NCBI GenBank assembly: GCA_017466825.1
Contig: JAFTTJ010000021.1
Coordinates: 1 to 44,528, forward strand
Source: Clostridia bacterium
Lineage (GTDB): Bacteria > Bacillota > Clostridia > Christensenellales > Borkfalkiaceae
DNA: 44,528 nt
Reading direction: 5' to 3'
Below the pieces are notes generated by a model. That model was not told the DNA's origin. It saw only the letters and a program-made list of their open reading frames with translations, and made no database searches. The position numbers and the translations under genes are program-made. Positions 32,904-39,863 of this stretch are shown piece by piece; position 1 is the first letter of the stretch, and the number at the start of each line of letters is the position of its first letter.

Positions 32904-32924
32904 TAATAATCGACTTATAGACGG
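32904..32924 (+). repeat. Dispersed motif copy 3
   Basis: TAATAATCGACTTATAGACG abuts the left arm of the terminator that follows. Confidence 0.85.
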
Positions 32925-32953
32925 GCGTTTGGCTTGCCAAACGCCCATTTTTT
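32923..32953 (+). terminator. Intrinsic terminator after the M24 gene
   Basis: GGGCGTTTGGC and GCCAAACGCCC form a perfect 11-bp stem with a TT loop, followed by ATTTTTT. It begins within motif copy 3. Confidence 0.92.
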
Positions 32954-33007
32954 AAATTTAATAAAGAAAGATATTAATAATTGTAATAAATTTAATAAAT
33001 TTTGCTA

Positions 33008-33036
33008 TTGACATCTTTTTAAGAGAGTACTATAAT
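33008..33036 (+). promoter_or_regulatory. Promoter of the ASRT-oxidoreductase-creatininase operon
   Basis: TTGACA (33008-33013), a 17-base spacer and TATAAT (33031-33036): a full consensus promoter, 58 bp before the ATG at 33094. No obvious operator palindrome is seen next to it. Confidence 0.88.
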
Positions 33037-33093
33037 AATCACAAACAAACTTTAAACTTTGTTTAAATTTTAAAATTACCAAAGGAGCAAAAT

Positions 33094-33459
33094 ATGGTTG
33101 TTGGTAAAAAAGATTGGATAATTCCAGATTGCGAACTTCCCCCCGAGGGCGAAGGCGTTTTAAAAGGTCATGAAAGCGTGATTATCGTAAACGATTCGGA
33201 CGCGATTGCCCATATTAAAGTTAAACTCTATTTTACGGACAAAGCGCCTTATACTGAAATTTTATGGACGGTAGACGCCCAAAGAGTAAGGTGTTTTCGC
33301 ATGAATAATTTAGCCGATATGTGCGGATTCGTCGTTCCTAAAGAAACTCAATACGCAATGAAACTTGAAAGCGATCAGCCGATCGTCGTTCAGTACGGTA
33401 GGCTTGATAACCGTCAAACAAATCTCGCGTATTACACTACGCTTGCATCGGGGAACTAA
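33094..33459 (+). CDS. ASRT-family (sensory rhodopsin transducer-like) protein
   Basis: A 121-residue all-beta protein. The order KDWIIPDCELPP, HESVIIVNDSDAIAHIKVKLYFTDKAPY, VRCFRMNNL and QPIVVQYGRLDNRQTNLAYYTTL matches the family of the Anabaena sensory rhodopsin transducer (PF07100) along its full length. In Anabaena it signals from a photoreceptor; there is no rhodopsin here, and homologues in heterotrophic Firmicutes sit in sugar operons. A role in binding a sugar or polyol metabolite is therefore more likely. It is the first gene of an operon (2 bp to the next start), with AAAGGAG before it. Confidence 0.82.
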   Translation: MVVGKKDWIIPDCELPPEGEGVLKGHESVIIVNDSDAIAHIKVKLYFTDKAPYTEILWTVDAQRVRCFRMNNLADMCGFVVPKETQYAMKLESDQPIVVQYGRLDNRQTNLAYYTTLASGN

Positions 33460-33461
33460 TT

Positions 33462-34772
33462 ATGAAAAAATTGACTTGTGTAGTACTTGGCTACGGCGAT
33501 AGGGGTGAGAGATATAGCGACTACGCTAGGGTTGAAAAGGACGAATTGGAAATTGTCGGAGTTATCGATCCTAACCCCGTTAGAAGAGAATCGGCAAAGG
33601 ACAAATTTTCTTTAAGAGAAGATATGCTCTTTAACAGTTTAGAAGACTTTTTTAAAAAAGGCGTAAAGTGCGATTTCGTTATAAATGCGACCATGGACGA
33701 GTTGCACTATGCAACGGCTATGGCGCTTTTAGACAAGGGTTATAATATCCTTTTGGAAAAGCCCGTTACTGCAAATCCCAAAGAACTTTTGGATATAAAA
33801 AATAAGGCGGAAGAAAGGGGACTTAAAGTAGTCGTTTGCCACGTTTTAAGGTATACGCCCTTTTATTCGACTATTAAAAATATTATCGATAGCGGAAAAA
33901 TTGGTAAAGTCGTTAGTTTGCAACTAAACGAGCACGTTTGGTACGGACATTTCGTCAACGCCTACGTTAGGGGTAAGTGGAATAACGAAAAGGCTTGTGG
34001 TAGCGGTCTTCTTCTTGCAAAATGTTGCCACGATACCGACCTTATTTGTTGGCTCAATAATATAACCGAGCCCGTCGCCGTTTCATCCTTTGGCAGTAAG
34101 GGGTTTTTCACCGAAGAAAACGCGCCCAAGGGCTCTGCAAAGCGTTGTCACGAATGTACGGTTGAAAACTGTATGTTCAACGCTAAAAAATTCGAAATCG
34201 AAAAGAACTTTTGCCCAATGTACACTTGGGGTAAAATTCAAAAGCCTTTAGAAGAGATTACCGACCAAGAAAAAGAAGAGTTTTTAAAGACTAGCAGTTA
34301 CGGCGAGTGCGTTTTTAAAACGGATATGGATATAGTCGACCGTCAATGCGTGTCCGTCAATTTTAAAAACGGCTCGATTGCTACTTTAAATTTAGTAGGT
34401 GGTACGAGCGCCGCAGGTAGACATATTCACGCCGTTTGCGAATACGGTGAAATCGTAGGCTACGTCGAGCAAAATAAAATTTTGCTTAGGGTTTTCGATA
34501 AAGAAAATATTTGTTTTAGCGAAGAAGAAATCGATTTTTCTGCTAGCGTAGACCTAACGAAAGAAGATAACTCTATCGGCGGACACTACGGTGGCGACTA
34601 CTATATCATGCGTGATTTAATTAGATTTTTAAACGGTGAGCCAACTTCGTCGGCTACTACGGTCATTTCCGATTCGATAAGCGGACACATGGTCGTCTAT
34701 TGCGCTGAAAAGTCAAGAAAAACGGCAACGGTTGTCGGCGTTAAGGATTTTGAAAACGATTTTATAAGTTAA
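33462..34772 (+). CDS. Gfo/Idh/MocA-family NAD(P)-dependent oxidoreductase
   Basis: A 436-residue dehydrogenase-type protein. N-terminal Rossmann fold with VVLGYGDRGERYSDYA as the nucleotide loop, DFVINATMDELHYATAMALLDKGYNILLEKPVT with the EKP motif, and HVLRYTPFYSTIKNIIDSGKIGKV, all typical. The C-terminal domain (about 130-430) carries several Cys (CHECTVENCMFNAKKF..NFCPMY) that could bind a metal, unusual for the family but known in some subgroups. Likely acts on a sugar, inositol or sugar acid; specificity cannot be read. It sits between the ASRT-like and creatininase-family genes. Confidence 0.9.
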   Translation: MKKLTCVVLGYGDRGERYSDYARVEKDELEIVGVIDPNPVRRESAKDKFSLREDMLFNSLEDFFKKGVKCDFVINATMDELHYATAMALLDKGYNILLEKPVTANPKELLDIKNKAEERGLKVVVCHVLRYTPFYSTIKNIIDSGKIGKVVSLQLNEHVWYGHFVNAYVRGKWNNEKACGSGLLLAKCCHDTDLICWLNNITEPVAVSSFGSKGFFTEENAPKGSAKRCHECTVENCMFNAKKFEIEKNFCPMYTWGKIQKPLEEITDQEKEEFLKTSSYGECVFKTDMDIVDRQCVSVNFKNGSIATLNLVGGTSAAGRHIHAVCEYGEIVGYVEQNKILLRVFDKENICFSEEEIDFSASVDLTKEDNSIGGHYGGDYYIMRDLIRFLNGEPTSSATTVISDSISGHMVVYCAEKSRKTATVVGVKDFENDFIS

Positions 34773-34810
34773 GACAAAAAATACAACGGAAAATTTTAAA
34801 GGAGTTAAAA

Positions 34811-35545
34811 ATGATACTTGATCACAGTTTTCCAAGAGAGATTAAATACGTTCAAGATAAAAATATTCCGCTCGTAATAGTCGGCGGAACTGTTGAATAT
34901 CACGGCCCACATTGCAGTTACGGATGCGATACGTTAGTTGCCGAAGGTCTTGCAAAAAAACTTGCCGAGCAAAAGGAAATTATGCTTGCGCCAACTATTT
35001 CGTACAGCCCGTCAAGTTACGCCGTCGGCGGAAGAAAAAGCGGAACGGTCCACGTGCCCGAAAGGGCTTTTGAAGACTACGTTTATTACGTTTTCAAGAG
35101 TATGCTCTATTCGGGGTTTAGAAATATTTACGTGCTTATACATCACCAATTCGAGCAGGAGAGCGAAATGCCTATGACTCTTTGTTACCGCACGGCGGCA
35201 AAGAGAGCGACTATGGAATATTTAGAAGAAACTCTCGGCGAAGGTTGGTGGGGTAGTGAAAACTACGCAAACTACTACGAGCAACTCGAAGGCGCAAATA
35301 ACCCCTTCAACTGGATAAAAGTTATACCTACTATGTCAACCGAAGTACAAAACGCTACGGGTTACGACCACGCGGGAAAATACGAATGCTCGATACTTAT
35401 GTCCCTTTATCCCGATTGTGTTAAAAAGGAAAGAATAGACGACGTAAAGCATTGGTTTACCGAGAGCGCGAGAGATGCAAACAAGGAACTCGGCGACGAA
35501 ATGGTTGCAAAATCTTTAGAATACCTTAAAGGAGCGATTAAATAA
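34811..35545 (+). CDS. Creatininase-family metal amidohydrolase
   Basis: A 244-residue member of the creatininase family (cyclic amide and lactam/lactone hydrolases with two metals). VGGTVEYHGPHCSYGCD gives ligands Glu29, His31 and Asp40. The segment LIHHQFEQES (about 109-118) aligns with NGHYENS of creatininase and keeps the Glu (Glu115), while the His is shifted or replaced (HHQ). The C-terminal GYDHAGKYECSILMS is also family-like. The family includes creatininase, MftE and an inosose-ring hydrolase (IolN); with an oxidoreductase before it, a ring-opening step on an oxidised cyclitol is one idea. It starts after AAAGGAG and its stop codon overlaps the next ATG (TAATG). Confidence 0.88.
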   Translation: MILDHSFPREIKYVQDKNIPLVIVGGTVEYHGPHCSYGCDTLVAEGLAKKLAEQKEIMLAPTISYSPSSYAVGGRKSGTVHVPERAFEDYVYYVFKSMLYSGFRNIYVLIHHQFEQESEMPMTLCYRTAAKRATMEYLEETLGEGWWGSENYANYYEQLEGANNPFNWIKVIPTMSTEVQNATGYDHAGKYECSILMSLYPDCVKKERIDDVKHWFTESARDANKELGDEMVAKSLEYLKGAIK

Positions 35546-37662
35546 TGTTGCCCCCTATAAAACGGGTAAAACTGCCCGAAAACAATTTTCCCACTTTGTG
35601 GCAAACGGTTATTTTTAGAAACTACGCAAGGGTGTCTACGGATAAAATCGCAAGGGTTTTAGGCTGTGATGAAAAGGTAGTAATAAGCGAAGCGACAAGG
35701 CTTGGTCTAGGCTCGCAACAGTACGACGAAAATTGGGAAAAGTTGGGCTATATATCGATTATTCGTGATAATTGGGTGTTGTTGCCCTATGAACAACTGC
35801 TTGTTTTGTTGGGTTATACCGAGCAGGAGTTAGAGTTTATTTTACAAAACGAAGACTTTTTGGCGGTAAAACTCGGCAATTTTAAACCGCAGGTTGAAAG
35901 GGTTGAGTATGCACCGCTTACTAGCGAGCAAATTTTAAAAACTCAAGATATTGCAAAAATTGTAACTGAAAGCGTTTGCCCAAGAAGGGTAAAACCCTTT
36001 GATTTTTTCAGCGACGCAACGCAAAATGATTTGACGATAGTAAATCGAAACGGAACTAGGCTCGTTCACGGTTACTTAACTCCGTGTGGCGACGTCTTTA
36101 TGCAAGACGACGAATATTATATGCCCGATAGGCTTTTGCAAGAGTATTCTTCAAAGGGTATAAACGCCGTTTGGGTGCACGCTCTTTTATCTACGCTAAG
36201 CCCGTATCCCTTTGATAAAGATTGTAGCAAAGATTATCAAAAGCGTCGCTATAAGTTGATTAACTTAGTAAAAAGGTGCAAAAAGTACGGCGTAAAAGTG
36301 TACCTTTACTTAAACGAACCTAGGGGTATTCCCGTAGAAAAATTGGGTAAATTTACTCATCTTGCGGGTAGAGTTGAAAACGGCATTGCAAATCTTTGTA
36401 TTGAAAATAGCGAAGTGCAAGACTATCTATATAGCGCCGTAAAAGACCTTTTCGACGAAGTACCCGACCTTGGTGGAGCGCTTACTATCACCATGAGTGA
36501 AAATCCCACCCATTGCAATTACGTTCCGGGCAATAATTGTCCTAAGTGTAAGGATATCCCCGCTTATCTTTCGGCGGTTAAAGTCAATAATATAATAATG
36601 CAGGCGGTCAAAGATAGTCGTTCAAACGGTGAAGTGATTGCAAACCTTTGGGGTTGGTCTTCGTTTATGGGTTGGACGGACGAGCAAGCGATTAAGGGTA
36701 TTGACCTTTTGGATAAAGATATTTCCGTCTTATGCGTAAGCGAGTACGATTTAGATATTGAAAAAGGCGGTGTAAAAAGTAGAATTATCGACTATTCTAT
36801 TTCCAACCCCGGTCCCGGTGAAATTGCCAAAAACGCCCTTGCTCACGCTAGGAAAAACGGGCATAAAATCTACGCAAAAATACAAATTAACAACAGTTGG
36901 GAATGCTCGGCTTGCCCCTATCTTCCCGTTTTCGATTTGACTTACGAGCATATTGAAAATCTTTCAAAAATCGGCGTTGAAAACCTCATGCTCACGTGGA
37001 CGCAGGGCGGATACCCGTCCCCAACGATGGATATGATTGCTGATTTTATCGACCAAAAGGAAGATTTTTCGCTCGAAAAGTGGTACTTAAAGACTTTTGG
37101 CGAAAACGCAAAAAGCGTAAAAACTGCGGTTGAAAGTTTTTGCAACGGGTTCAGAGAATATCCGTTCAGCATACAGGGTTTATATATGTCGCCAAAGACG
37201 TTGGGGCTTGCCAATCTTTGGGACAAGTCGCCTAGCGAAAAGGCTTCGACGATGGTTTGTTACGCCTACGACGACTATGAAACTTGGATTTCGCCCTACC
37301 CCTACGAAGTGTATATTTCGCAATATGAAAAACTGCTTGCAAGTTGGGAAAAGGGCATAGAGATTTTAAAGAAAACACCTAAAAATCGACTTATAGACGA
37401 ACTTTTGACCTATGCCGATGTGGCGTATAGCCATTTTATAGCCGACAAATTGCAAACTGAATACGCAATGGAAAAACGCAAAGGAAATAAAAATAGAATA
37501 GGCGAAATTTTGCAAGTTGAAAAAGATCTTTGCAAAAAATTGATTCCGCTTATCTCGTCGTCTTCGCTCGTTGGGTTTGAAACGTCAAATCACTATTTCT
37601 ATTCGGAAAGAAACGTAATCGAAAAAATTGTCAACGTAGAAAGGCTAATTGAAGAGAATTAA
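35545..37662 (+). CDS. Unclassified 705-residue protein, HTH-like N-terminus and glycosidase-like barrel
   Basis: I do not recognise a named family. Residues about 18-60 (LWQTVIFRNYARVSTDKIARVLGCDEKVVISEATRLGLG) look like a helix-turn-helix. Residues about 195-520 have the strand pattern of a TIM-barrel glycosidase: GINAVWVHALLSTLSP, GVKVYLYLNEPRGIP, GGALTITMSENPTHCNYVPGNNCPKC, GEVIANLWGWSSFMG, IYAKIQINNSWECSACPYLPVF and VENLMLTWTQGGYPSPTMD. The Cys pair NCPKC after TITMSEN recalls the DUF4838 block with its C.C motif, so distant kinship to GH20/GH163-type barrels is possible. No signal peptide, so cytoplasmic. It is translationally coupled to the creatininase-family gene. Codons 612-620 contain a copy of the dispersed motif. 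An inverted repeat begins 4 bp after its stop codon. Confidence 0.65.
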   Translation: MLPPIKRVKLPENNFPTLWQTVIFRNYARVSTDKIARVLGCDEKVVISEATRLGLGSQQYDENWEKLGYISIIRDNWVLLPYEQLLVLLGYTEQELEFILQNEDFLAVKLGNFKPQVERVEYAPLTSEQILKTQDIAKIVTESVCPRRVKPFDFFSDATQNDLTIVNRNGTRLVHGYLTPCGDVFMQDDEYYMPDRLLQEYSSKGINAVWVHALLSTLSPYPFDKDCSKDYQKRRYKLINLVKRCKKYGVKVYLYLNEPRGIPVEKLGKFTHLAGRVENGIANLCIENSEVQDYLYSAVKDLFDEVPDLGGALTITMSENPTHCNYVPGNNCPKCKDIPAYLSAVKVNNIIMQAVKDSRSNGEVIANLWGWSSFMGWTDEQAIKGIDLLDKDISVLCVSEYDLDIEKGGVKSRIIDYSISNPGPGEIAKNALAHARKNGHKIYAKIQINNSWECSACPYLPVFDLTYEHIENLSKIGVENLMLTWTQGGYPSPTMDMIADFIDQKEDFSLEKWYLKTFGENAKSVKTAVESFCNGFREYPFSIQGLYMSPKTLGLANLWDKSPSEKASTMVCYAYDDYETWISPYPYEVYISQYEKLLASWEKGIEILKKTPKNRLIDELLTYADVAYSHFIADKLQTEYAMEKRKGNKNRIGEILQVEKDLCKKLIPLISSSSLVGFETSNHYFYSERNVIEKIVNVERLIEEN
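37379..37399 (+). repeat. Dispersed motif copy 4, inside a coding sequence
   Basis: CTAAAAATCGACTTATAGAC is identical over 20 bases to the intergenic copy at 42001-42020. Here it encodes PKNRLID within the 705-residue protein. Confidence 0.88.
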
Positions 37663-37666
37663 ACTT

Positions 37667-37712
37667 AAAAACGCAGGTTTAGTCACTAATTTTTGAAACC
37701 AGTGTAATAATT
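37667..37712 (+). repeat. Left inverted repeat of the cassette
   Basis: AAAAACGCAGGTT, then 11 diverged bases, then TTTGAAACCAGTGTAATAAT. The reverse complement of 39686-39732 matches the outer 13 bases exactly and the inner 22 with one mismatch. Confidence 0.85.
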
Positions 37713-37713
37713 T

Positions 37714-37745
37714 AGAGAATTAGAAAAATCTAATTCTCTTTTTTT
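37714..37745 (+). terminator. Terminator just inside the left inverted repeat
   Basis: AGAGAATTAG and CTAATTCTCT pair around AAAAAT, followed by a run of seven T. It would stop transcripts from the 33094-37662 operon before they enter the cassette antisense. Confidence 0.88.
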
Positions 37746-37768
37746 ACTGGCTGCTTTATTTAGTTTAT

Positions 37769-37828
37769 AGGCGTGTGCTTGTCTGTTCGAGCGAAGCGAG
37801 AACACTTGTATATGACAAGCACACGCCT
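37769..37828. other. Long two-part hairpin downstream of the ABC permease
   Basis: GGCGTGTGCTTGTC and GACAAGCACACGCC form a perfect 14-bp stem. Inside are TGTTC/GAACA and the near-palindrome CGAGCGAAGCGAG. It is the most G/C-rich piece of the cassette and lies 20 bp past the permease stop codon, so it may end or protect the ABC mRNA. Confidence 0.8.
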
Positions 37829-37848
37829 AACTGCCATTATAATATTTT

Positions 37849-38631
37849 TTATTTATCACTTACTATATTGTTCTTAAATGCAATAATAGTCAATATTATG
37901 CTAGAAATCATAAACAGACTTATAGTAATTAAACCCAAGCCAGCAACATTATTAAAAGAATAAGTAATTCCTAATGCATTTTTTGAATTTGTAATTATTC
38001 TACCAATGTAAACTGATGGGTAAAATGGTAAAAATCTGCAAAAAGTTTCAAAACCACCCATTGTTTCAATCGGCATCCAACAACCACCAAGTATTCCAGC
38101 TAAACTTATAAACACAGAACAAATACCTGGTGCGGATTTATCATTAAATATAGTTCCAAACAATATTCCTAAAAAGATATTTGTGATAAGTATTGGTAAT
38201 TGAGTAATAATTAAAAGCAAAATATTTCCAATAGATACAAAGCCAATATTAGATATCAGAGAAATTATAAACCCAGTAATAACACAAACCAATGTTTGTA
38301 ATAACCCGATAAACAAACCAACAAGAAAATATCCTAATATAAAATGATATGATTTCATTGGAGAAGAATATAATCTTTTTAAGAAAAATGTTTGTTTGTC
38401 TTTTGATACGATAATAGCAAGAGTTAACATAACAAAAGAATAAGAAAACACAATAATTCCAGGAAGTAAAGATAATATTTCAAAAGTAGGAGTATGCCCA
38501 CTTGAAAACTTGTTGATTATATAAAACAAAAAAAACATTGCAATTGGAAACCCTAAACAAAAAATATATATGATTGGGTCTCTTAAAATTTCTTTTAAGT
38601 TTCTTTTATAAAAATTTATAACCTTATTCAT
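37849..38631 (-). CDS. ABC-2 type transporter permease
   Basis: A 260-residue integral membrane protein with about six hydrophobic segments. The start NFYKRNLKEILRDPIIYIFCLGFPIAMFFLFYIIN and the later PGICSVFISLAGILGGCWMPIETM are typical of ABC-2 permeases used for drug, lipid or peptide export. Its start overlaps the ATPase stop by 8 bp, so they are coupled. Codon use is A/T-rich with almost no CG dinucleotides, unlike the flanking genes. Export substrate cannot be told. Confidence 0.88.
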   Translation of the reverse strand: MNKVINFYKRNLKEILRDPIIYIFCLGFPIAMFFLFYIINKFSSGHTPTFEILSLLPGIIVFSYSFVMLTLAIIVSKDKQTFFLKRLYSSPMKSYHFILGYFLVGLFIGLLQTLVCVITGFIISLISNIGFVSIGNILLLIITQLPILITNIFLGILFGTIFNDKSAPGICSVFISLAGILGGCWMPIETMGGFETFCRFLPFYPSVYIGRIITNSKNALGITYSFNNVAGLGLITISLFMISSIILTIIAFKNNIVSDK

Positions 38632-39343
38632 TCTTTGCCTCCACCAACTTTATAAAAGCATCTTCAAAGTTTTGTGTGTTGGTTATTTGCTTTATTTCTT
38701 CAATAGTTCCTGTTTTAAGTAATTTGCCATTTGATAATATTGCAACTCTATCACACAAATTTTCTATTTCTTCTAAATAGTGTGAAGTTAATATAATCGT
38801 AATATTTTTTTGTAGTTTCTTTATAATATTCCATAGTTCACGCCTAGCAAAAACATCTAAACCAAGCGTTGGCTCATCAAGAAATAAAATTTTTGGTTTT
38901 GAAATTAGAGCAATTGCAATAGATAATCTTCTTTTATAGCCACCAGATAAAGTTTTGGCTCTTTGATTTAACACTTCATTTAGATTAAAAATATCTACAA
39001 TTTCATTTATTGTATTAGCATCATTATAGTTGTATATATTTGCAAAAAATTCTAAATTTTCTTTTACAGTTAAGTTGTTTGCCACTGATGTTTCTTGAGG
39101 TGATATATCAATTATTTCTTTGATTTTATCAATCTCTTTATCTAAATTAAAATCATTTATCGTTATTGTTCCACTTGTTTTTCTTGTTAAACCACAAAGA
39201 ATTTTAATTAGAGTTGTCTTCCCTGCACCATTTACGCCTAAAAGTCCAAACAATTCACCTTGTTTTATTGATAAAGAAACTTTGTCTAATGCCTTTTTTG
39301 TCTTATAGTTTTTGCAAACATTGTCAATCTTTATAATATTCAT
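38624..39343 (-). CDS. ABC transporter ATP-binding protein
   Basis: A 239-residue ATPase. Walker A GVNGAGKTTLIK, Q-loop DISPQETSV, signature LSGGYKRRLSIAI, Walker B ILFLDEPTLGLD and the switch His in ILTSHYLEEIE are all intact. It matches the CcmA/DrrA-type exporters paired with ABC-2 permeases. Ribosome site AAGGAG lies just before ATG. It follows the AbrB-like gene by 13 bp on the same strand and is likely controlled by it. Confidence 0.93.
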   Translation of the reverse strand: MNIIKIDNVCKNYKTKKALDKVSLSIKQGELFGLLGVNGAGKTTLIKILCGLTRKTSGTITINDFNLDKEIDKIKEIIDISPQETSVANNLTVKENLEFFANIYNYNDANTINEIVDIFNLNEVLNQRAKTLSGGYKRRLSIAIALISKPKILFLDEPTLGLDVFARRELWNIIKKLQKNITIILTSHYLEEIENLCDRVAILSNGKLLKTGTIEEIKQITNTQNFEDAFIKLVEAKNE

Positions 39344-39356
39344 ACAATAAAACTCC

Positions 39357-39566
39357 TTATGGTTTTAATACTTTATCTGTTAAACTATCAATAACATCTG
39401 CCTTTAATAGAGCAATACCTTTTTCTTTATCACAAAGAACAATAACAGAATCTCCTGGATTTATGTCAAACATAGTTCTTATTTCTTTTGGTATAACAAT
39501 TTGTCCTTTTTCACCTACTTTGCAAATTCCAACAAATTTGTTTTTATCAGTTTTATTTTTTTTCAT
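39357..39566 (-). CDS. AbrB/SpoVT-family DNA-binding protein
   Basis: A 69-residue protein from ATG 39564-39566, 6 bases after AAGGAG; a TTG two codons upstream touches the ribosome site and is rejected. The swapped-hairpin AbrB fold is clear: GICKVGEKGQIVIPKEIRTMFDINPGDSVIVLCDKEKGIALLKAD. Genes of this kind often head small ABC transporter operons and act as their repressor or transition-state regulator. Three repeats at its own promoter suggest autoregulation. Composition matches the ABC genes, not the host-like neighbours. Confidence 0.9.
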   Translation of the reverse strand: MKKNKTDKNKFVGICKVGEKGQIVIPKEIRTMFDINPGDSVIVLCDKEKGIALLKADVIDSLTDKVLKP

Positions 39567-39593
39567 ATCCAACTCCTTTTCGTATGATAAGTT

Positions 39594-39637
39594 ATACTTT
39601 TCATACTTATTATACTTTTGTAATAAGTATTTGTCAA
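39594..39637 (-). promoter_or_regulatory. Cassette promoter with three 9-bp-spaced AAGTAT repeats
   Basis: On the - strand: TTGACA (39632-39637), a 17-base spacer and TATAAT (39609-39614), a full consensus. AAGTAT occurs three times with an exact 9-bp period (39612-39617, 39603-39608, 39594-39599), overlapping the -10 and the start site, so a repressor bound here would block transcription. Confidence 0.8.
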
Positions 39638-39646
39638 CCGAATAAC

Positions 39647-39685
39647 AAAAAAAACACCTTATTTATTATGATAAAGTGTTTTTAT
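39647..39685. terminator. Terminator just inside the right inverted repeat
   Basis: AACACCTTAT and ATAAAGTGTT pair with one mismatch around TTATTATG. T-rich sequence follows on the + side (TTTTATAATT) and a run of A precedes it, so it can work both ways. It mirrors the left-hand terminator. Confidence 0.75.
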
Positions 39686-39732
39686 AATTATTACACTAGT
39701 TTCAAACGGGATAACCCTTAACCTGCGTTTTT
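39686..39732 (-). repeat. Right inverted repeat of the cassette
   Basis: Reads as the reverse complement of the left end: AATTATTACACTAGTTTCAA on the inner side and AACCTGCGTTTTT on the outer side. Confidence 0.85.
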
Positions 39733-39763
39733 TATTTCGTTGACAAAAACATTGCTAAAATTG

Positions 39764-39802
39764 TTGAAAACTATGTAAAATTATGATATATTTATATCAT
39801 AA
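39764..39802 (+). promoter_or_regulatory. Promoter of the MraZ-like gene with a 22-bp palindrome at the -10
   Basis: TTGAAA (39764-39769), a 17-base spacer and TATATT (39787-39792). The -10 sits in a perfect inverted repeat, arms TTATGATATA and TATATCATAA around TT (39781-39802), a likely repressor operator. A consensus TTGACA at 39740-39745 has no good partner -10. Confidence 0.7.
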
Positions 39803-39863
39803 AAGCGTTTTGCGTGTAAAAGCGCAAAGGACTGACTTTTAAATTAAGAGAGAGAAAATAAAT

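Larger units (their letters stand above)
37667..39732. mobile_element. Putative 2.07-kb cassette bounded by imperfect inverted repeats
   Basis: The outer ends carry AAAAACGCAGGTT facing inwards, and the inner part of each repeat carries TTTGAAAC[C/T]AGTGTAATAATT. Between them are three - strand genes (AbrB-like, ABC ATPase, ABC permease) and a terminator just inside each repeat. The interior is nearly free of CG dinucleotides, whereas the flanking genes are full of GACG and AACG. No transposase is present and no clear target duplication was seen, so it would move in trans or by recombination. Confidence 0.6.

Noticed and set aside
37775-37963. 62-codon + strand ORF over the cassette hairpin
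   Set aside because: It crosses the long hairpin and the 3' end of the permease gene, with no ribosome site; it is an antisense shadow.
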